DNA from: Anabaena sp. UHCC 0204
Lineage (GTDB): Bacteria; Cyanobacteriota; Cyanobacteriia; Cyanobacteriales; Nostocaceae
Reading direction: 5' to 3'
DNA: 64,000 nt
Assembly: GCF_009711975.1 (NCBI RefSeq)
Contig: NZ_VIKW01000081.1
Coordinates: forward strand, 49,688-113,687
Below, piece after piece: positions 51,866 to 61,794 of the stretch. The notes beneath the pieces are model-generated. The model was given only the letters and a program-made list of their open reading frames with translations. It did not search any database and was not told where the DNA came from. Numbering within the stretch: the first letter of the stretch is position 1; the number at the start of each line of letters is the position of its first letter. Made by a program: the position numbers and the translations under genes.

Positions 51866-52068
51866 TAACCTTAGTATTTATTTATAAATCTCAGAGTGAA
51901 AGACTAAAGTTCCTAGTTCAAGCTATTTTATCAAGAAAGAATTTAGGAATTAGGAGTTACCGAGCAGAATCAATTCTATCGGACGAGGATAAAACCACAT
52001 TTGATTGCTCCTAATTCCCATATTTTCTTTTATTTAGCCCCCTCTCAAAACTAAACAAGGTTAAGCTA

Positions 52069-53661
52069 ATGAGTAAACAAGCCGATAGAATTATCATCTT
52101 TGACACAACATTGCGCGACGGAGAACAGTGTCCAGGAGCAACTCTCAACATAGACGAAAAGCTGGTTATTGCCAAACAACTAGCACGTTTAGGAGTAGAT
52201 ATTATTGAGGCTGGATTTGCTTTTGCTAGTCCTGGAGATTTTGAAGCAGTTAGCAAAATTGCCCAAACTGTGGGAACAGAAAATGGTCCAGTGATTTGTA
52301 GTTTGGCCAGAGCCAGACATGATGATATCAAAGCCGCAGCAGCAGCTATCAAACCAGCAGCAAAAGGCAGAATTCATACTTTTATTGCCACTTCTGATAT
52401 TCACCTGCAATATAAGTTAAAAAAGACTAGACCAGAAGTAGTGGCGATCGCTGAAGAAATGGTAGCCTATGCTAAAAGTTTCACCGATGATGTAGAATTT
52501 TCTCCAGAAGATGCCGGACGTTCTGATCCAGAATTTTTGTATGAAGTATTGGAAAGAGCGATCGCTGCTGGTGCAACAACTGTTAATATTCCTGATACCG
52601 TAGGATACACTACCCCCAGCGAATTTGGCGGCATTATTAAAGGCATTACTGAAAATGTCCCCAACATTGACAAAGCCATTATTTCCGTTCACGGCCATAA
52701 TGATTTAGGTTTAGCAGTTGCTAACTTTTTAGAAGCTGTGAAAAACGGCGCTCGTCAATTAGAATGTACCATTAATGGCATTGGTGAAAGAGCCGGAAAT
52801 GCAGCTTTAGAAGAGTTAGTCATGGCTCTGCACGTCCGCAGACAATATTTTAATCCCTTCTTGGGACGTTCTGAAAATTCAGAAGCATCACTCACCAATA
52901 TTGACACCAAACAAATCTATAAAACCTCCCGTTTAGTTTCCAATTTAACGGGAATGTTGGTGCAACCAAATAAAGCCATTGTCGGTGCAAATGCTTTTGC
53001 TCATGAGTCTGGAATTCACCAAGATGGGGTATTGAAAAACAAACTCACTTATGAAATAATGGATGCCCAATTGATTGGTTTATCCGACAATCAAATAGTA
53101 TTGGGTAAACATTCCGGTAGAAATGCTTTTCGGACTCGCTTGAAAGAATTAGGCTTTGAACTATCAGAAACCGAATTGAATAAAGCCTTTGTTAAATTCA
53201 AAGACGTAGCTGATAAAAAGAAAGAAATCTCTGATTGGGATTTGGAAGCGATCGTGAACGACGAAATCCAACAAGCACCAGATTTGTTCCGAGTGGAGTT
53301 AGTACAGGTTTCCTGTGGTAGCAACGCTAAACCAACCGCTACTGTGACTCTTCGCACACCTGATGGTGAAGAATTAACTGATGCAGCCATTGGTACAGGT
53401 CCTGTAGATGCAGTGTACAAAGCTATCAATCGGGTAGTAAATGTACCGAATGAGTTGATCGAGTTTTCTGTACAATCTGTCACCGGCGGAATTGATGCTT
53501 TGGGAGAAGTGACAATTCGCCTACGTCATGAATCCCGTTTATTTTCAGGTCATGCAGCCAATACTGACATTATTGTAGCATCGGCGCAAGCTTACGTGAA
53601 TGCCCTGAATAGATTGTTTTCATCTTTACAGCAAGAAGTAAAGGAAGAAGTCACAGCATAA
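52069..53661 (+). CDS. leuA: 2-isopropylmalate synthase
   Basis: 530 residues, full length. The catalytic TIM barrel has [18 protein letters not shown] (about 8-25), the metal-binding HGHNDLG (about 208-214) and the [14 protein letters not shown] motif. The regulatory LeuA dimer domain (about 395-515) is present, so leucine feedback is likely. It makes the first committed step of leucine synthesis. A palindromic terminator follows. Confidence 0.95.
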   Translation: MSKQADRIIIFDTTLRDGEQCPGATLNIDEKLVIAKQLARLGVDIIEAGFAFASPGDFEAVSKIAQTVGTENGPVICSLARARHDDIKAAAAAIKPAAKGRIHTFIATSDIHLQYKLKKTRPEVVAIAEEMVAYAKSFTDDVEFSPEDAGRSDPEFLYEVLERAIAAGATTVNIPDTVGYTTPSEFGGIIKGITENVPNIDKAIISVHGHNDLGLAVANFLEAVKNGARQLECTINGIGERAGNAALEELVMALHVRRQYFNPFLGRSENSEASLTNIDTKQIYKTSRLVSNLTGMLVQPNKAIVGANAFAHESGIHQDGVLKNKLTYEIMDAQLIGLSDNQIVLGKHSGRNAFRTRLKELGFELSETELNKAFVKFKDVADKKKEISDWDLEAIVNDEIQQAPDLFRVELVQVSCGSNAKPTATVTLRTPDGEELTDAAIGTGPVDAVYKAINRVVNVPNELIEFSVQSVTGGIDALGEVTIRLRHESRLFSGHAANTDIIVASAQAYVNALNRLFSSLQQEVKEEVTA

Positions 53662-53687
53662 AAGGTGTAAATAGTTTTTGAACTTTT

Positions 53688-53720
53688 CAAACCACATTAA
53701 TGTGGTTTGATTTTTTATGT
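53688..53720 (+). terminator. Intrinsic terminator of leuA
   Basis: CAAACCACAT / ATGTGGTTTG is a perfect 10-bp stem followed by ATTTTTTA. Confidence 0.9.
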
Positions 53721-53853
53721 GTGTTAAGTGGGCTTGCTGATAGCGTGATACTCCTGACTCCTAGCCCTAAGTAAAGATTCTTATCATTTTGATACTCTTA
53801 TGATTACATAAGCCTTTATGCTAATTAAAGTTGTTTTTAGTACGTAAGCTTAA

Positions 53854-54516
53854 ATGAGTAGCGATAACACTACAGAATTACCTCTTTGGGTGCAAGATAG
53901 AGAAAAAGTCCTGACTCATGATCAAGGGGTAGTATGGAGAGAAGGAAATAAACCGGATTATTCCTACACTAATGAATTTCTGCACCAAGAAAGTAAATTC
54001 AATCATCCAGAAGGTTCATTAGAAGCGATCGCTCAAAACCTAGTTCGGACATTTGAGATGGAAGCTTCTTATAAACTGAATCCTCAACAGTGGCTTTCTA
54101 TTGTTGGTGATAAGTTTAGAATGAGCAGCAATGGAGGAGAAAAATATACTGCGGAAGAAGTTGTCAAACAAGGGACTTATAACTTATTTATAGTTGAAAA
54201 TGAACATTATTGTCCTGCGGCTGAAACCTTTGAATCTTCCTATGAACTATTTCATAATGCTTTTCCCAATGGTTTTTTATGGGAATTAACAGAAGTGCTT
54301 TCTGGACCTCCTAATGTCAGCTTTAAATGGCGACATTGGGGGACATTTACAGGTACTTACAAAGAATATGTACCCACAGGAGAAACAATAGAAGTTACAG
54401 GTATGAGTATTGCTCGTGTGACTGAAGATTTAAAGATTGAATCTTTAGAGCATTATTTTGATAATAACGCCTTTCTCCAAAAATTAACCGCAGGTGGTTG
54501 TCCCTTTCATTCTTAG
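53854..54516 (+). CDS. SnoaL-like / pathogen-related-type protein
   Basis: 220 residues. The core (about 55-205) resembles SnoaL/NTF2-like domains seen in proteins labelled pathogen-related: SLEAIAQNLVRTFEMEASYK, WRHWGTFTGTYK, GMSIARVTEDLKIESLEHYFD. It has no signal peptide. The NTF2 fold serves many small-molecule enzymes, so no reaction can be named. Confidence 0.7.
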   Translation: MSSDNTTELPLWVQDREKVLTHDQGVVWREGNKPDYSYTNEFLHQESKFNHPEGSLEAIAQNLVRTFEMEASYKLNPQQWLSIVGDKFRMSSNGGEKYTAEEVVKQGTYNLFIVENEHYCPAAETFESSYELFHNAFPNGFLWELTEVLSGPPNVSFKWRHWGTFTGTYKEYVPTGETIEVTGMSIARVTEDLKIESLEHYFDNNAFLQKLTAGGCPFHS

Positions 54517-54530
54517 ATAAAATTCAGTTT

Positions 54531-54564
54531 TCCAGGGTGTGTTAGTAAGTTAACACACCCTGGA
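54531..54564. terminator. Bidirectional terminator
   Basis: TCCAGGGTGTGTTA and TAACACACCCTGGA form a 14-bp perfect stem between convergent genes. Confidence 0.9.
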
Positions 54565-54569
54565 ATTTG

Positions 54570-54992
54570 CTAGTGTTGAATTAATTCTAGCGACAGAGAT
54601 AAAATTTCTTGTTCATTAACCATAGCTGCTAATTCTTCTGTTTCATAACGTCCTTCATAAGCTTCTAACGCCGCTCTTTTTAGTGCTACTTGATATCCTT
54701 GTTGAAGAATTTCCATTAATTCTGTTTGATTCAAGTAAACACCACCAGATTTGCGGCGTTTATTAATTTTATTGATTTCCCGTACTGCATTTTCTATGGA
54801 AAGTTCCCAAGAACGGGTAGAACGTTTTTCAGCTTTTTGTTTGATTAAATGGATGAGGAGAATTACGCCATAACTATCAATTTTATTGATTTTATCACTG
54901 AGGCTCATTTCTTCTAATTCATCCACTAATAGTAATGCTTCATGGATTTTTCCTTGTTGTAAGAGTTGTCTAATTTCCAGTAGTTCTTCCAT
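54570..54992 (-). CDS. DUF29-family protein
   Basis: 140 residues, helical (MEELLEIRQLLQQGKIHEALLLVDELEEM ... LSLSLELIQH). This arrangement is that of the DUF29 family, which is expanded in cyanobacteria. The function is unknown. Confidence 0.78.
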   Translation of the reverse strand: MEELLEIRQLLQQGKIHEALLLVDELEEMSLSDKINKIDSYGVILLIHLIKQKAEKRSTRSWELSIENAVREINKINKRRKSGGVYLNQTELMEILQQGYQVALKRAALEAYEGRYETEELAAMVNEQEILSLSLELIQH

Positions 54993-55089
54993 GTTAAATT
55001 TTTCGCTTCATGAAAAACATTTATTTTGGTTTTAGCTAATATTTCTGCTTACTGCTATCTCAATTCTAAACTGAAAACTTTCCCAAAGA

Positions 55090-55120
55090 AAAACCCCTAC
55101 ATGGGCTAATTTAGTAGGGG
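55090..55120 (-). terminator. Terminator downstream of the two-gene RHH unit
   Basis: AACCCCTAC / GTAGGGGTT around a 13-base loop, 24 bases after the stop of the 55144 gene. Confidence 0.75.
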
Positions 55121-55143
55121 TTGTTCACTATTTTTAAATATCT

Positions 55144-55536
55144 TTAATCATCTTTCTTACCTTTATCCCGTCTTAGCACTCCTAACAGCGTTACTTGTGG
55201 TGCGATTACAATCGGAATAATGTCTTTAACAAAACCCCTCACGCTATCGGATTTGTCCAAAGCGATATATGATATTGAAATTAGAGCAACCAAGCTAGAT
55301 GCAAATATCCCTGTCAGGAAAATAAGTAGTCTGGCTTTGTTGTCTTCATTCTTATGAGCTAACGTAAGTTTGAGGAATGCTTCCTCACTTATTTCTCGTG
55401 AAACAGGTTCATCACCTACTGTACTTACTACCACTAACTCATCAGGAAGTAGAGAATTATTTTTATCATCTTGAGTACCAACAGATGTTAGCACTTGGTT
55501 AGTAGGTACTTGTTTTGCGATGTTGTTAACAGTCAT
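55144..55536 (-). CDS. Small membrane protein of unknown function
   Basis: 130 residues. A polar N-terminal half (about 1-65), then two hydrophobic helices (about 68-90, LLIFLTGIFASSLVALISISYIAL; about 103-120, IIPIVIAPQVTLLGVL) and a charged tail (RRDKGKKDD). It is 56 bases downstream of a ribbon-helix-helix gene on the same strand, and both are followed by one terminator. I recognise no family. Confidence 0.65.
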   Translation of the reverse strand: MTVNNIAKQVPTNQVLTSVGTQDDKNNSLLPDELVVVSTVGDEPVSREISEEAFLKLTLAHKNEDNKARLLIFLTGIFASSLVALISISYIALDKSDSVRGFVKDIIPIVIAPQVTLLGVLRRDKGKKDD

Positions 55537-55592
55537 TTTAAGAACTTTTTCGTAGAGTTTGCTGGGTTACTCTCCCCACCTCTACCCTATCC

Positions 55593-55910
55593 TTATCTGA
55601 AAATCACCTCCCTAATCTTCTCATTGGGTTTTTGAAGCAGAATCTGAGAGCCATTTTTTCTTTCTTTGAGAAAATAGGCTTCAGTCGCTATAGCCTTTCT
55701 AAGAGCTTCGCTTTTAGAAACACCTTGCGTTTCCGCTAAGTAGTGCAGTAGCTCGGCAGCTTCATCAGTCATTAAAACTGATATTCGCTTTCCAGATGTA
55801 GAGTTGGGAGAGTCTTGCACACTAGGGCTTTGGGTTTCTCCTGAAACGACTGAATCCTGCCCTGTGTCTAATTTTTTGCCTTTTGGCGTATAGTTTGTTG
55901 CAATTTTCAT
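55593..55910 (-). CDS. Ribbon-helix-helix DNA-binding protein
   Basis: 105 residues: a disordered N-terminus (about 1-40), then an RHH fold (about 42-75, KRISVLMTDEAAELLHYLAETQGVSKSEALRKAIATE). It probably represses its own unit with the membrane-protein gene downstream. The arrangement recalls toxin-antitoxin or plasmid-maintenance operons, but no toxin family is recognised. Confidence 0.75.
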   Translation of the reverse strand: MKIATNYTPKGKKLDTGQDSVVSGETQSPSVQDSPNSTSGKRISVLMTDEAAELLHYLAETQGVSKSEALRKAIATEAYFLKERKNGSQILLQKPNEKIREVIFR

Positions 55911-56227
55911 GTCCTTACCTTTGTTTTATGTGTGATAAAACTGCCTTATTTATAATGGCAGTTCATGTTCATACTACCCATTATATGCCATTTTTATGTT
56001 TTTGTGCTGCACAAAATAATATTTTTTGCATATCAAATTAATATTAAGGTATGTAGTAGATATGTCGATTAGACACATTTATGAGAGATTAATCCAAAAA
56101 GAGTATTTTTATTGTAAGTAGAAACTTATTGAATCTAGTACAAATGAAAATATCTATTATTATGCACTATACGAAACCCATTCAGCGATAAACTCAACTT
56201 ATATAAAAATTCAGACAGGGTTTATTA
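55911..56227. other. Divergent region upstream of the RHH and GNAT genes
   Basis: About 317 very AT-rich bases between divergent genes. Near 55952-55990 lies ATAATGGCAGTTCATG with a partial echo TATATGCCATTTTTATG, a candidate operator for the RHH protein. No coding frame is seen. Confidence 0.4.
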
Positions 56228-56779
56228 GTGCAGCTACAAATTCAATTAAATCGAGGTACAGACAACTCACCAGTTAACGCCAATCTTGTTGAATTATCTC
56301 AAAAGCACATCCATGATTATGAAAACTTATGGCGCGAGGAGTTACGAGTTTTTCAAGCAGAAGATAAGTTTTGGGATTGGTTATTTAAACTGGGATATAT
56401 TAGCAAACAAGACAACCAAGAAGGCTATGCGCTGGAATGTGAAGATTGTACTCAAGGGTTAATGATGGTGGAAACTCAATTACACGGTTCACGCTCTGCA
56501 ATTGGGCAAAGATTAGTATATATCCAGTACATTACCTCTGCTCCTTGGAATCGTAAAGAAATACAACGTCCACCACGATACAAAGGTGTAGGGACTGCAT
56601 TATTGAGATATGCACGACTCAGAAGTGTAGAGTTAGGTTATGGTGGAAGAATTGGACTGCATTCACTTCCAACTGCGGAACGATTTTATGAAAACCAAAA
56701 TATGCTCAATCTTGGTATTGATGAAGAATACGAGAATCTTACCTACTTTGAATATGGTATGTTACGACTACAAAAATGA
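56228..56779 (+). CDS. GNAT-fold acetyltransferase-like protein
   Basis: 183 residues, GTG start. The acetyl-CoA loop is recognisable in KGVGTALLRYARLRSVELGYGGRIGLHS (about 119-146), followed by AERFYENQNMLNLG. The N-terminal half has no known match. It overlaps the next gene by 4 bases (ATGA), so the two are translationally coupled. Confidence 0.75.
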   Translation: MQLQIQLNRGTDNSPVNANLVELSQKHIHDYENLWREELRVFQAEDKFWDWLFKLGYISKQDNQEGYALECEDCTQGLMMVETQLHGSRSAIGQRLVYIQYITSAPWNRKEIQRPPRYKGVGTALLRYARLRSVELGYGGRIGLHSLPTAERFYENQNMLNLGIDEEYENLTYFEYGMLRLQK

Positions 56780-57300
56780 TGCAAGGAGTAATTATGAATA
56801 ATAACCAGAATGTAGCTGAAGCTATTGATTTACTTTTTAACCCAGCATCTCTCCAAGCAGCAATTCAAATTGAAGATGAAACCGACTGCGACGTAACAGC
56901 AGGATTAGATTGGGGTTTAGCAATTCCCGCTTTATGGCAAAATCCGGGAATGTTTGGAAGAATGACACAGTTGCGCGTATCACTCAACCGAGAACTGCGG
57001 TTACTCCTGAAAGAATGGAATTTGGGTATAGGGGAAAAAACAGCCTTAGAAGTAGCACAAAAACGCTTGATTCAAAGACTACAATTACCCCAACCTGTAG
57101 CTTTATCAGCACTGCAAGATATTTTAAAACAAGATGAATTATATAATGTTGAAGAATTTATATCTAATCGAGATCTATTAAAGTTGCTTTTAACTATTTT
57201 ACTATTAGCTAGTGATTGGGAAGAAATAGCTCTAGCTGCTGCAAATTCGGTACGAGAACAGGTAATTTATAAAGTAGGAATTAATCAGATTTCTGCATAA
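56776..57300 (+). CDS. Hypothetical protein coupled to a GNAT gene
   Basis: 174 residues (start possibly the ATG at 56794, MNNNQNVAEAIDLLF). It is helical and soluble with no recognised domain. The 4-base overlap with the GNAT-like gene suggests the two products act together. Confidence 0.65.
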   Translation: MMQGVIMNNNQNVAEAIDLLFNPASLQAAIQIEDETDCDVTAGLDWGLAIPALWQNPGMFGRMTQLRVSLNRELRLLLKEWNLGIGEKTALEVAQKRLIQRLQLPQPVALSALQDILKQDELYNVEEFISNRDLLKLLLTILLLASDWEEIALAAANSVREQVIYKVGINQISA

Positions 57301-57348
57301 AAATGTATTTCTTCCTTTGCGTCTTTGCTCCTTTGCGCGAAACAAAAA

Positions 57349-57378
57349 GGGTGCGTTATTAATGCACCCTAAAAAATA
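57349..57378. terminator. Bidirectional terminator before glmU
   Basis: AGGGTGC / GCACCCT arms around a short AT loop, followed by AAAAAATATT on one side and preceded by AAAAAG on the other. Confidence 0.85.
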
Positions 57379-58734
57379 TTAACTGTCAGTTTTCATCTTC
57401 CAACCTGGTTTCACAACTTGACGACTGCGTGCAATTACTAAAGAATCATCAGGGACATCTTCTGTCACCGTTGAACCTGCGGCTATGTAGACATCATTCC
57501 CCACAGTAATAGGTGCAACTAAAACACTATTAGAACCAGTTTTGGTGCGATCGCCTATAATTGTTTTATGCTTTTTCACACCGTCATAATTAGCAGTAAT
57601 TGTTCCCGCACCGACATTTACCTGAGTTCCCGCTGTTGTATCACCCAAATATGAGAGATGTGCTACATTAGTGCGATCGCCTAATTGGGTATTTTTCAAC
57701 TCTACAAAATTACCAATTCTGCAACCAATACCCACCTCTGCATGACCCCTTAAATGAGCATAAGGTCCAATCCGAGTTTGAGATTGAATAATGCTATCTG
57801 TGACTACAGAATATAGAACAGTGACATTTTCACCCAATTCACTATTTTCAATTAAACTTCCTGGACCAATGCGACTACCAGATTTAATCACCGTTTTTCC
57901 TCGCAAATGAGTTTGCGGTTCAATAATTACATCTGGTTGTAATTCCACAGTTTCATCAATAGTAATACTTGCAGGATCAATTAACGTCACACCTGCTAAC
58001 AACCATTTTTCCTTAATCCGTCTTTGCAAAATATCGTTAGCTGTTGCTAATTGCAATCTATCATTAATTCCCAAAATTTCTTGATAATCTTGCACATCTA
58101 CAGCCATTACCTTCCCCACTTGAGTTACAGCGTCAGTCAGGTAATATTCTTTTTGGGCATTATTAGCTTCTAATTGAGGCAAAAACTTTGCTAAATCTGG
58201 CCAACGGAAACAGTAAATACCCGCATTTACTCGATTATTTTCTCTTTGGTTAGGAGTACAATCTTTATCCTCAACCATTTTTTGAACAGTACCATCACTG
58301 TTACGAAAAACTCTTCCATAACCTTGGGGATTTGCTAATTGTGCAGAGAGAATAGTACAGGAATTCTCATTTTCTTGGTGAGTTTGTAAAAGGTTTTTCA
58401 AAGTTTCCGTCCGCAACAAAGGGACATCACCATTTAAAATCAATAAATCCCCAGTGTAACCTTCTAAATGGGGAAGCAATTGTTGGATAGCATGACCTGT
58501 GCCTAATTGTACAGTCTGTTCTACAAACTCCAGTCCATGAATTGAATCCAGCGCGGTTTTTACTTCCTGGGACTGATAACCAACAATCACTAACCTGCGT
58601 GAAGGTGAAAGGGGTTCAACACTTTCAATAACGCGCTCAACTAAAGATTTTCCTCCCAAAGAATGTAAAACTTTGGGTAGGTTAGATTTCATTCTTGTTC
58701 CTTTTCCTGCTGCGAGAATTGCTACAACAACCAT
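57379..58734 (-). CDS. glmU: Bifunctional GlmU
   Basis: 451 residues. The N-terminal pyrophosphorylase has [18 protein letters not shown] (about 7-24), LNGDVPLL and [10 protein letters not shown]. The C-terminal left-handed beta-helix (about 245-445) has the hexapeptide repeats and the catalytic stretch [22 protein letters not shown]. It converts glucosamine-1-phosphate to UDP-GlcNAc in two steps for cell wall and polysaccharide. Confidence 0.96.
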   Translation of the reverse strand: MVVVAILAAGKGTRMKSNLPKVLHSLGGKSLVERVIESVEPLSPSRRLVIVGYQSQEVKTALDSIHGLEFVEQTVQLGTGHAIQQLLPHLEGYTGDLLILNGDVPLLRTETLKNLLQTHQENENSCTILSAQLANPQGYGRVFRNSDGTVQKMVEDKDCTPNQRENNRVNAGIYCFRWPDLAKFLPQLEANNAQKEYYLTDAVTQVGKVMAVDVQDYQEILGINDRLQLATANDILQRRIKEKWLLAGVTLIDPASITIDETVELQPDVIIEPQTHLRGKTVIKSGSRIGPGSLIENSELGENVTVLYSVVTDSIIQSQTRIGPYAHLRGHAEVGIGCRIGNFVELKNTQLGDRTNVAHLSYLGDTTAGTQVNVGAGTITANYDGVKKHKTIIGDRTKTGSNSVLVAPITVGNDVYIAAGSTVTEDVPDDSLVIARSRQVVKPGWKMKTDS

Positions 58735-58887
58735 AATTAATTATCAGTGAATTTGCGATAAATGCTTTTTTGAATTGTTCTGTTCAAGGTCAGATCATAT
58801 CAGTTAATCATCTCAAATAAGAAGAAGACTTTTTATTGTTCACGTGATGTATCCAATTTTCGAGATTTCTTTAACAGACAAAGATTG

Positions 58888-59634
58888 TTAATATTTTGTT
58901 CTGAAATTGTCTGACTGGAGAATAAATTCGGTAAACTTTTCCATCAGTTCCGGATTACGCCAACCAGTATTAGTTTCTTTCCACATCAGTGAAATTGCTA
59001 ATTCTGATGTCAGCCCTTTTTTATAAGGTCTTGTACTAATCAAAGCATCGTAAATATCAATAATTTGAAATACTTGAACTATATAGGGGATTTCATTTCC
59101 TTTAAGTCCGTCAGGATAACCTGAACCATCCCAGCGTTCATGGTGATTGCGAATAATAGGAAGCACACCTTTCGTACTTGCTAATGGCTGACAAATTCTT
59201 TCTCCGATCACAACGTGCTGCTTCATAATCTCCCATTCATCTGGGGTAAGTTTTTCCTTTTTCAGCAACACTGTATCAGGAGTCGCTATTTTACCTATAT
59301 CATGGAGATAAGCACCCCAGGTTATATCTCGAATTTCCACAGGTGAAAGTTGTAGATATTTTCCAAATTCAGAACCCATTTTTACCAGTCTTTCACAGTG
59401 ATCACCTGTATCAGGATCACGACTACCGATCGCTACAGCAAAAAAAAACAATAGTTGATCAGTACCTTCTAAATTTGGATGATTTTTTAAAACACTCGAA
59501 GTTTTATAAACTATAGAATCATAGATATTAGTAGTATTATATTCGATGTCCGAAAATAAAGGTGTTGCTATTTCTCGGATGAGATTTTCTTGATTGTTTG
59601 TAGAATCCAAAGACTTTAATTGTTGTTGAAGCAC
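58888..59634 (-). CDS. HD-GYP domain phosphodiesterase-like protein
   Basis: 248 residues. HD-GYP domain (about 70-225): HD in YLHDIGKIATPD, HH in NHHERWDGSGYPDGL, and the GYP triplet in the same motif. It also has DTGDHCERLVKMG and QIIDIYDALISTRPYKKGL. HD-GYP proteins cleave cyclic di-GMP. There is no attached receiver domain, so regulation is by an unknown partner. Confidence 0.88.
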   Translation of the reverse strand: MLQQQLKSLDSTNNQENLIREIATPLFSDIEYNTTNIYDSIVYKTSSVLKNHPNLEGTDQLLFFFAVAIGSRDPDTGDHCERLVKMGSEFGKYLQLSPVEIRDITWGAYLHDIGKIATPDTVLLKKEKLTPDEWEIMKQHVVIGERICQPLASTKGVLPIIRNHHERWDGSGYPDGLKGNEIPYIVQVFQIIDIYDALISTRPYKKGLTSELAISLMWKETNTGWRNPELMEKFTEFILQSDNFRTKY

Positions 59635-59890
59635 GAAATTACCCCCTAATGATTTGACAACGTGAACTATTTCTGTTGTTAGTTAGCGACAAGATATTAT
59701 TTAGTTTTGAAACTTTTAGGTATTTTTAATATGATTTGATAATTTGATGATCTTACTTGACGAAACTAAATACTTACTCACGGACTGGGAATCTACATGG
59801 AAATTATTACACAAATATTAATTTTAGTAAAGTTTTATCTTTAACAAAACTTTAAAATTGCAATAAATATATATAATGTATCTTTAAATT

Positions 59891-60778
59891 CTACCTTTTC
59901 CATCTTTTGCGCCATTGTGAAGTTGATTCTAGCACGGAGCTTTGTACTTCCTGTTGTCGGCGCTTGAGTATTATTTCCGCACTATCACTTAAGTAAGGAT
60001 CTCGATAGGGAATAGCTGCACGAGTCAGTAAATGCTCTGCTTCTGCTGGAGAAATACGGGGAAGACTGGGCTGAGTAGAGTTTGCGTCTGTGGGGGGATG
60101 TGCTGCTATTGTCCCTGGTGTGCGTCTTCCTACGGGTGAAGTCGAGCCTATAATTAAACCAGCAGATAACAGTGCAGTTCTTACCGCAGCAGCACAAGAA
60201 TAGGTAGCGAGTGACCCATTTTGATGTAAACATTGTGCTATTTTTTGGATAAACTCCACTGTCCATAACTGGGGACATCTTGGTGGTGAAAAGGGATCAA
60301 GAAAAATTGCATCAGCTTGAAAACCTGATTGATGTACCTGGAGAATTGAACTTCTCGCGTCACCAATTAGTAATTTAGCCTGGAGGTGATCTGTTTGGAT
60401 TTGATGCTCAAAAGCTATTTGAGTTAAAATATCTGGACAATCGTAGTTCCAACTATCAAATAAATGATGGGTAATTGCTGCTTGGGGTACAACTGGATTT
60501 AGTTCCAAACCAATAATTTCTACGTGACAACTAGGATTTGCTTCCCAAATGGTTTGTAAAGCCGCTGCTGTGTTGTATCCTAGACCATAACAAACATCTA
60601 ACAGTTGTACCGTTCCCTTTTTAGCTAAAGTTGCTAATTGAGTAGGGACAGCAAACTTGAATAAACTTTCTTGTTTTGCTCCATAATGGCTATGAAAGGT
60701 TTCGTTAAATTCTGGGGAAAAGAACGTAAAAGAGCCATCTTTTGTTTTTTGGGGTGTAAATTTTTCTAAATTGGGCAT
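59891..60778 (-). CDS. MnmC/MnmD-like SAM-dependent methyltransferase
   Basis: 295 residues. The sequence PQKTKDGSFTFFSPEFNETFHSHYGAKQES, LLDVCYGLGYNTAAAL (SAM motif I, about 56-71) and DAIFLDPFSPPRCPQLWT with LATYSCAAAVRTALLSAGL match the methyltransferase half of MnmC, found as a stand-alone protein in cyanobacteria. It would methylate nm5s2U34 in tRNA. It is divergent from the sulfurtransferase gene, 78 bases away, with a dispersed repeat in between. Confidence 0.87.
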   Translation of the reverse strand: MPNLEKFTPQKTKDGSFTFFSPEFNETFHSHYGAKQESLFKFAVPTQLATLAKKGTVQLLDVCYGLGYNTAAALQTIWEANPSCHVEIIGLELNPVVPQAAITHHLFDSWNYDCPDILTQIAFEHQIQTDHLQAKLLIGDARSSILQVHQSGFQADAIFLDPFSPPRCPQLWTVEFIQKIAQCLHQNGSLATYSCAAAVRTALLSAGLIIGSTSPVGRRTPGTIAAHPPTDANSTQPSLPRISPAEAEHLLTRAAIPYRDPYLSDSAEIILKRRQQEVQSSVLESTSQWRKRWKR

Positions 60779-60781
60779 TTA

Positions 60782-60855
60782 AGTTAGTAGGGGCGCAGGG
60801 ACTGCACCCAGTCAAGAGTCAGAAGAAAAAGGAAAAAAATTACCAATTACCAATT
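60782..60855. repeat. GGGGCGCAGGGACTGCACCC dispersed repeat and STRR
   Basis: The repeat at about 60790-60824 is a relative of that at 739-795. It is followed by ACCAATT heptamers up to the next start. Confidence 0.65.
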
Positions 60856-61671
60856 ATGAATAATCAACTTATTGTTTCTCCACAATGGCTATTTGAAAAT
60901 CTCAATAATCCTCAAGTTGTGATTGTTGATTGTCGTTTTTCCTTAGCTGATTCACAGTTAGGAAAAAAGCAATATGAAGCTAATCATATACCGGGTGCTT
61001 ACTATTTAGACTTAAATCAAGATTTATCTAGTCCTGTGGGAGAACATGGAGGAAGACATCCTTTACCAAACATTGCTGAATTAGCGGAAAAATTATCAGC
61101 TATTGGGGTAAATTCCCAAAAAACTTTAGTAGTAGCTTATGATGATTCTCGTTTAGCTTTTGCATCTCGTTTATGGTGGTTATTGCGATATTTAGGACAT
61201 GAACAAGTAGCTGTTTTAGATGGTGGTTTTGACTGTTGGGAAAAAGCAGGTTATTCTGTGACCAAAGTAATTCCTACATCTAGGGGAGGAACATTTATTC
61301 CCTATGTACAAAGTGAGAAAGTTGTAGATTTTACTTATGTAAAAACTCATAAAGATAACCCAGATGTAGTTTTGATTGACTCTAGGGAAGGCGATCGCTA
61401 TCGTGGAGAAAGAGAATCAATTGATAAAGTTGCTGGACATATTCCCGGTGCTGTCAACTATCCTTGGACAGAAGTAACTGATGCGTCTGGGTGCATACTT
61501 TCCCACACGGAACAATCTCAACGTTGGCAAAATATAGACACAACCAAAGAAATTTTAGTATATTGTGGTTCTGGTGTCACAGCTTGTGTAAATTTACTTT
61601 CTTTAGCTATAGCCGGAATTCCCACAGCTAAACTTTACGCTGGTAGTTGGAGTGATTGGATTAGTTATTAG
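60856..61671 (+). CDS. Thiosulfate/3-mercaptopyruvate sulfurtransferase
   Basis: 271 residues with two rhodanese domains. The first (about 1-125) lacks a catalytic cysteine; the second ends with the active-site loop YCGSGVTAC (about 235-243). The CGSGVTA loop is typical of 3-mercaptopyruvate sulfurtransferases. It transfers sulfane sulfur to cyanide or thiols. Confidence 0.92.
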   Translation: MNNQLIVSPQWLFENLNNPQVVIVDCRFSLADSQLGKKQYEANHIPGAYYLDLNQDLSSPVGEHGGRHPLPNIAELAEKLSAIGVNSQKTLVVAYDDSRLAFASRLWWLLRYLGHEQVAVLDGGFDCWEKAGYSVTKVIPTSRGGTFIPYVQSEKVVDFTYVKTHKDNPDVVLIDSREGDRYRGERESIDKVAGHIPGAVNYPWTEVTDASGCILSHTEQSQRWQNIDTTKEILVYCGSGVTACVNLLSLAIAGIPTAKLYAGSWSDWISY

Positions 61672-61794
61672 TTAGTTGTCAGTTGTCAGTTGTCAGTTGT
61701 TAGTTGTCAGTTGTTAGTTGTCAGTTGTCAGTTGTCAGTTGTCCACTGTTAGAAGCGTAAACTATTACCAATTACCCATTACCAATTACCAATT
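61672..61794. repeat. STRR tract GTCAGTT / GTTAGTT
   Basis: About ten tandem heptamers GT(C/T)AGTT at 61672-61742, then ATTACCA / CCAATTA units up to 61793. The tract lies between convergent genes. Confidence 0.9.
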
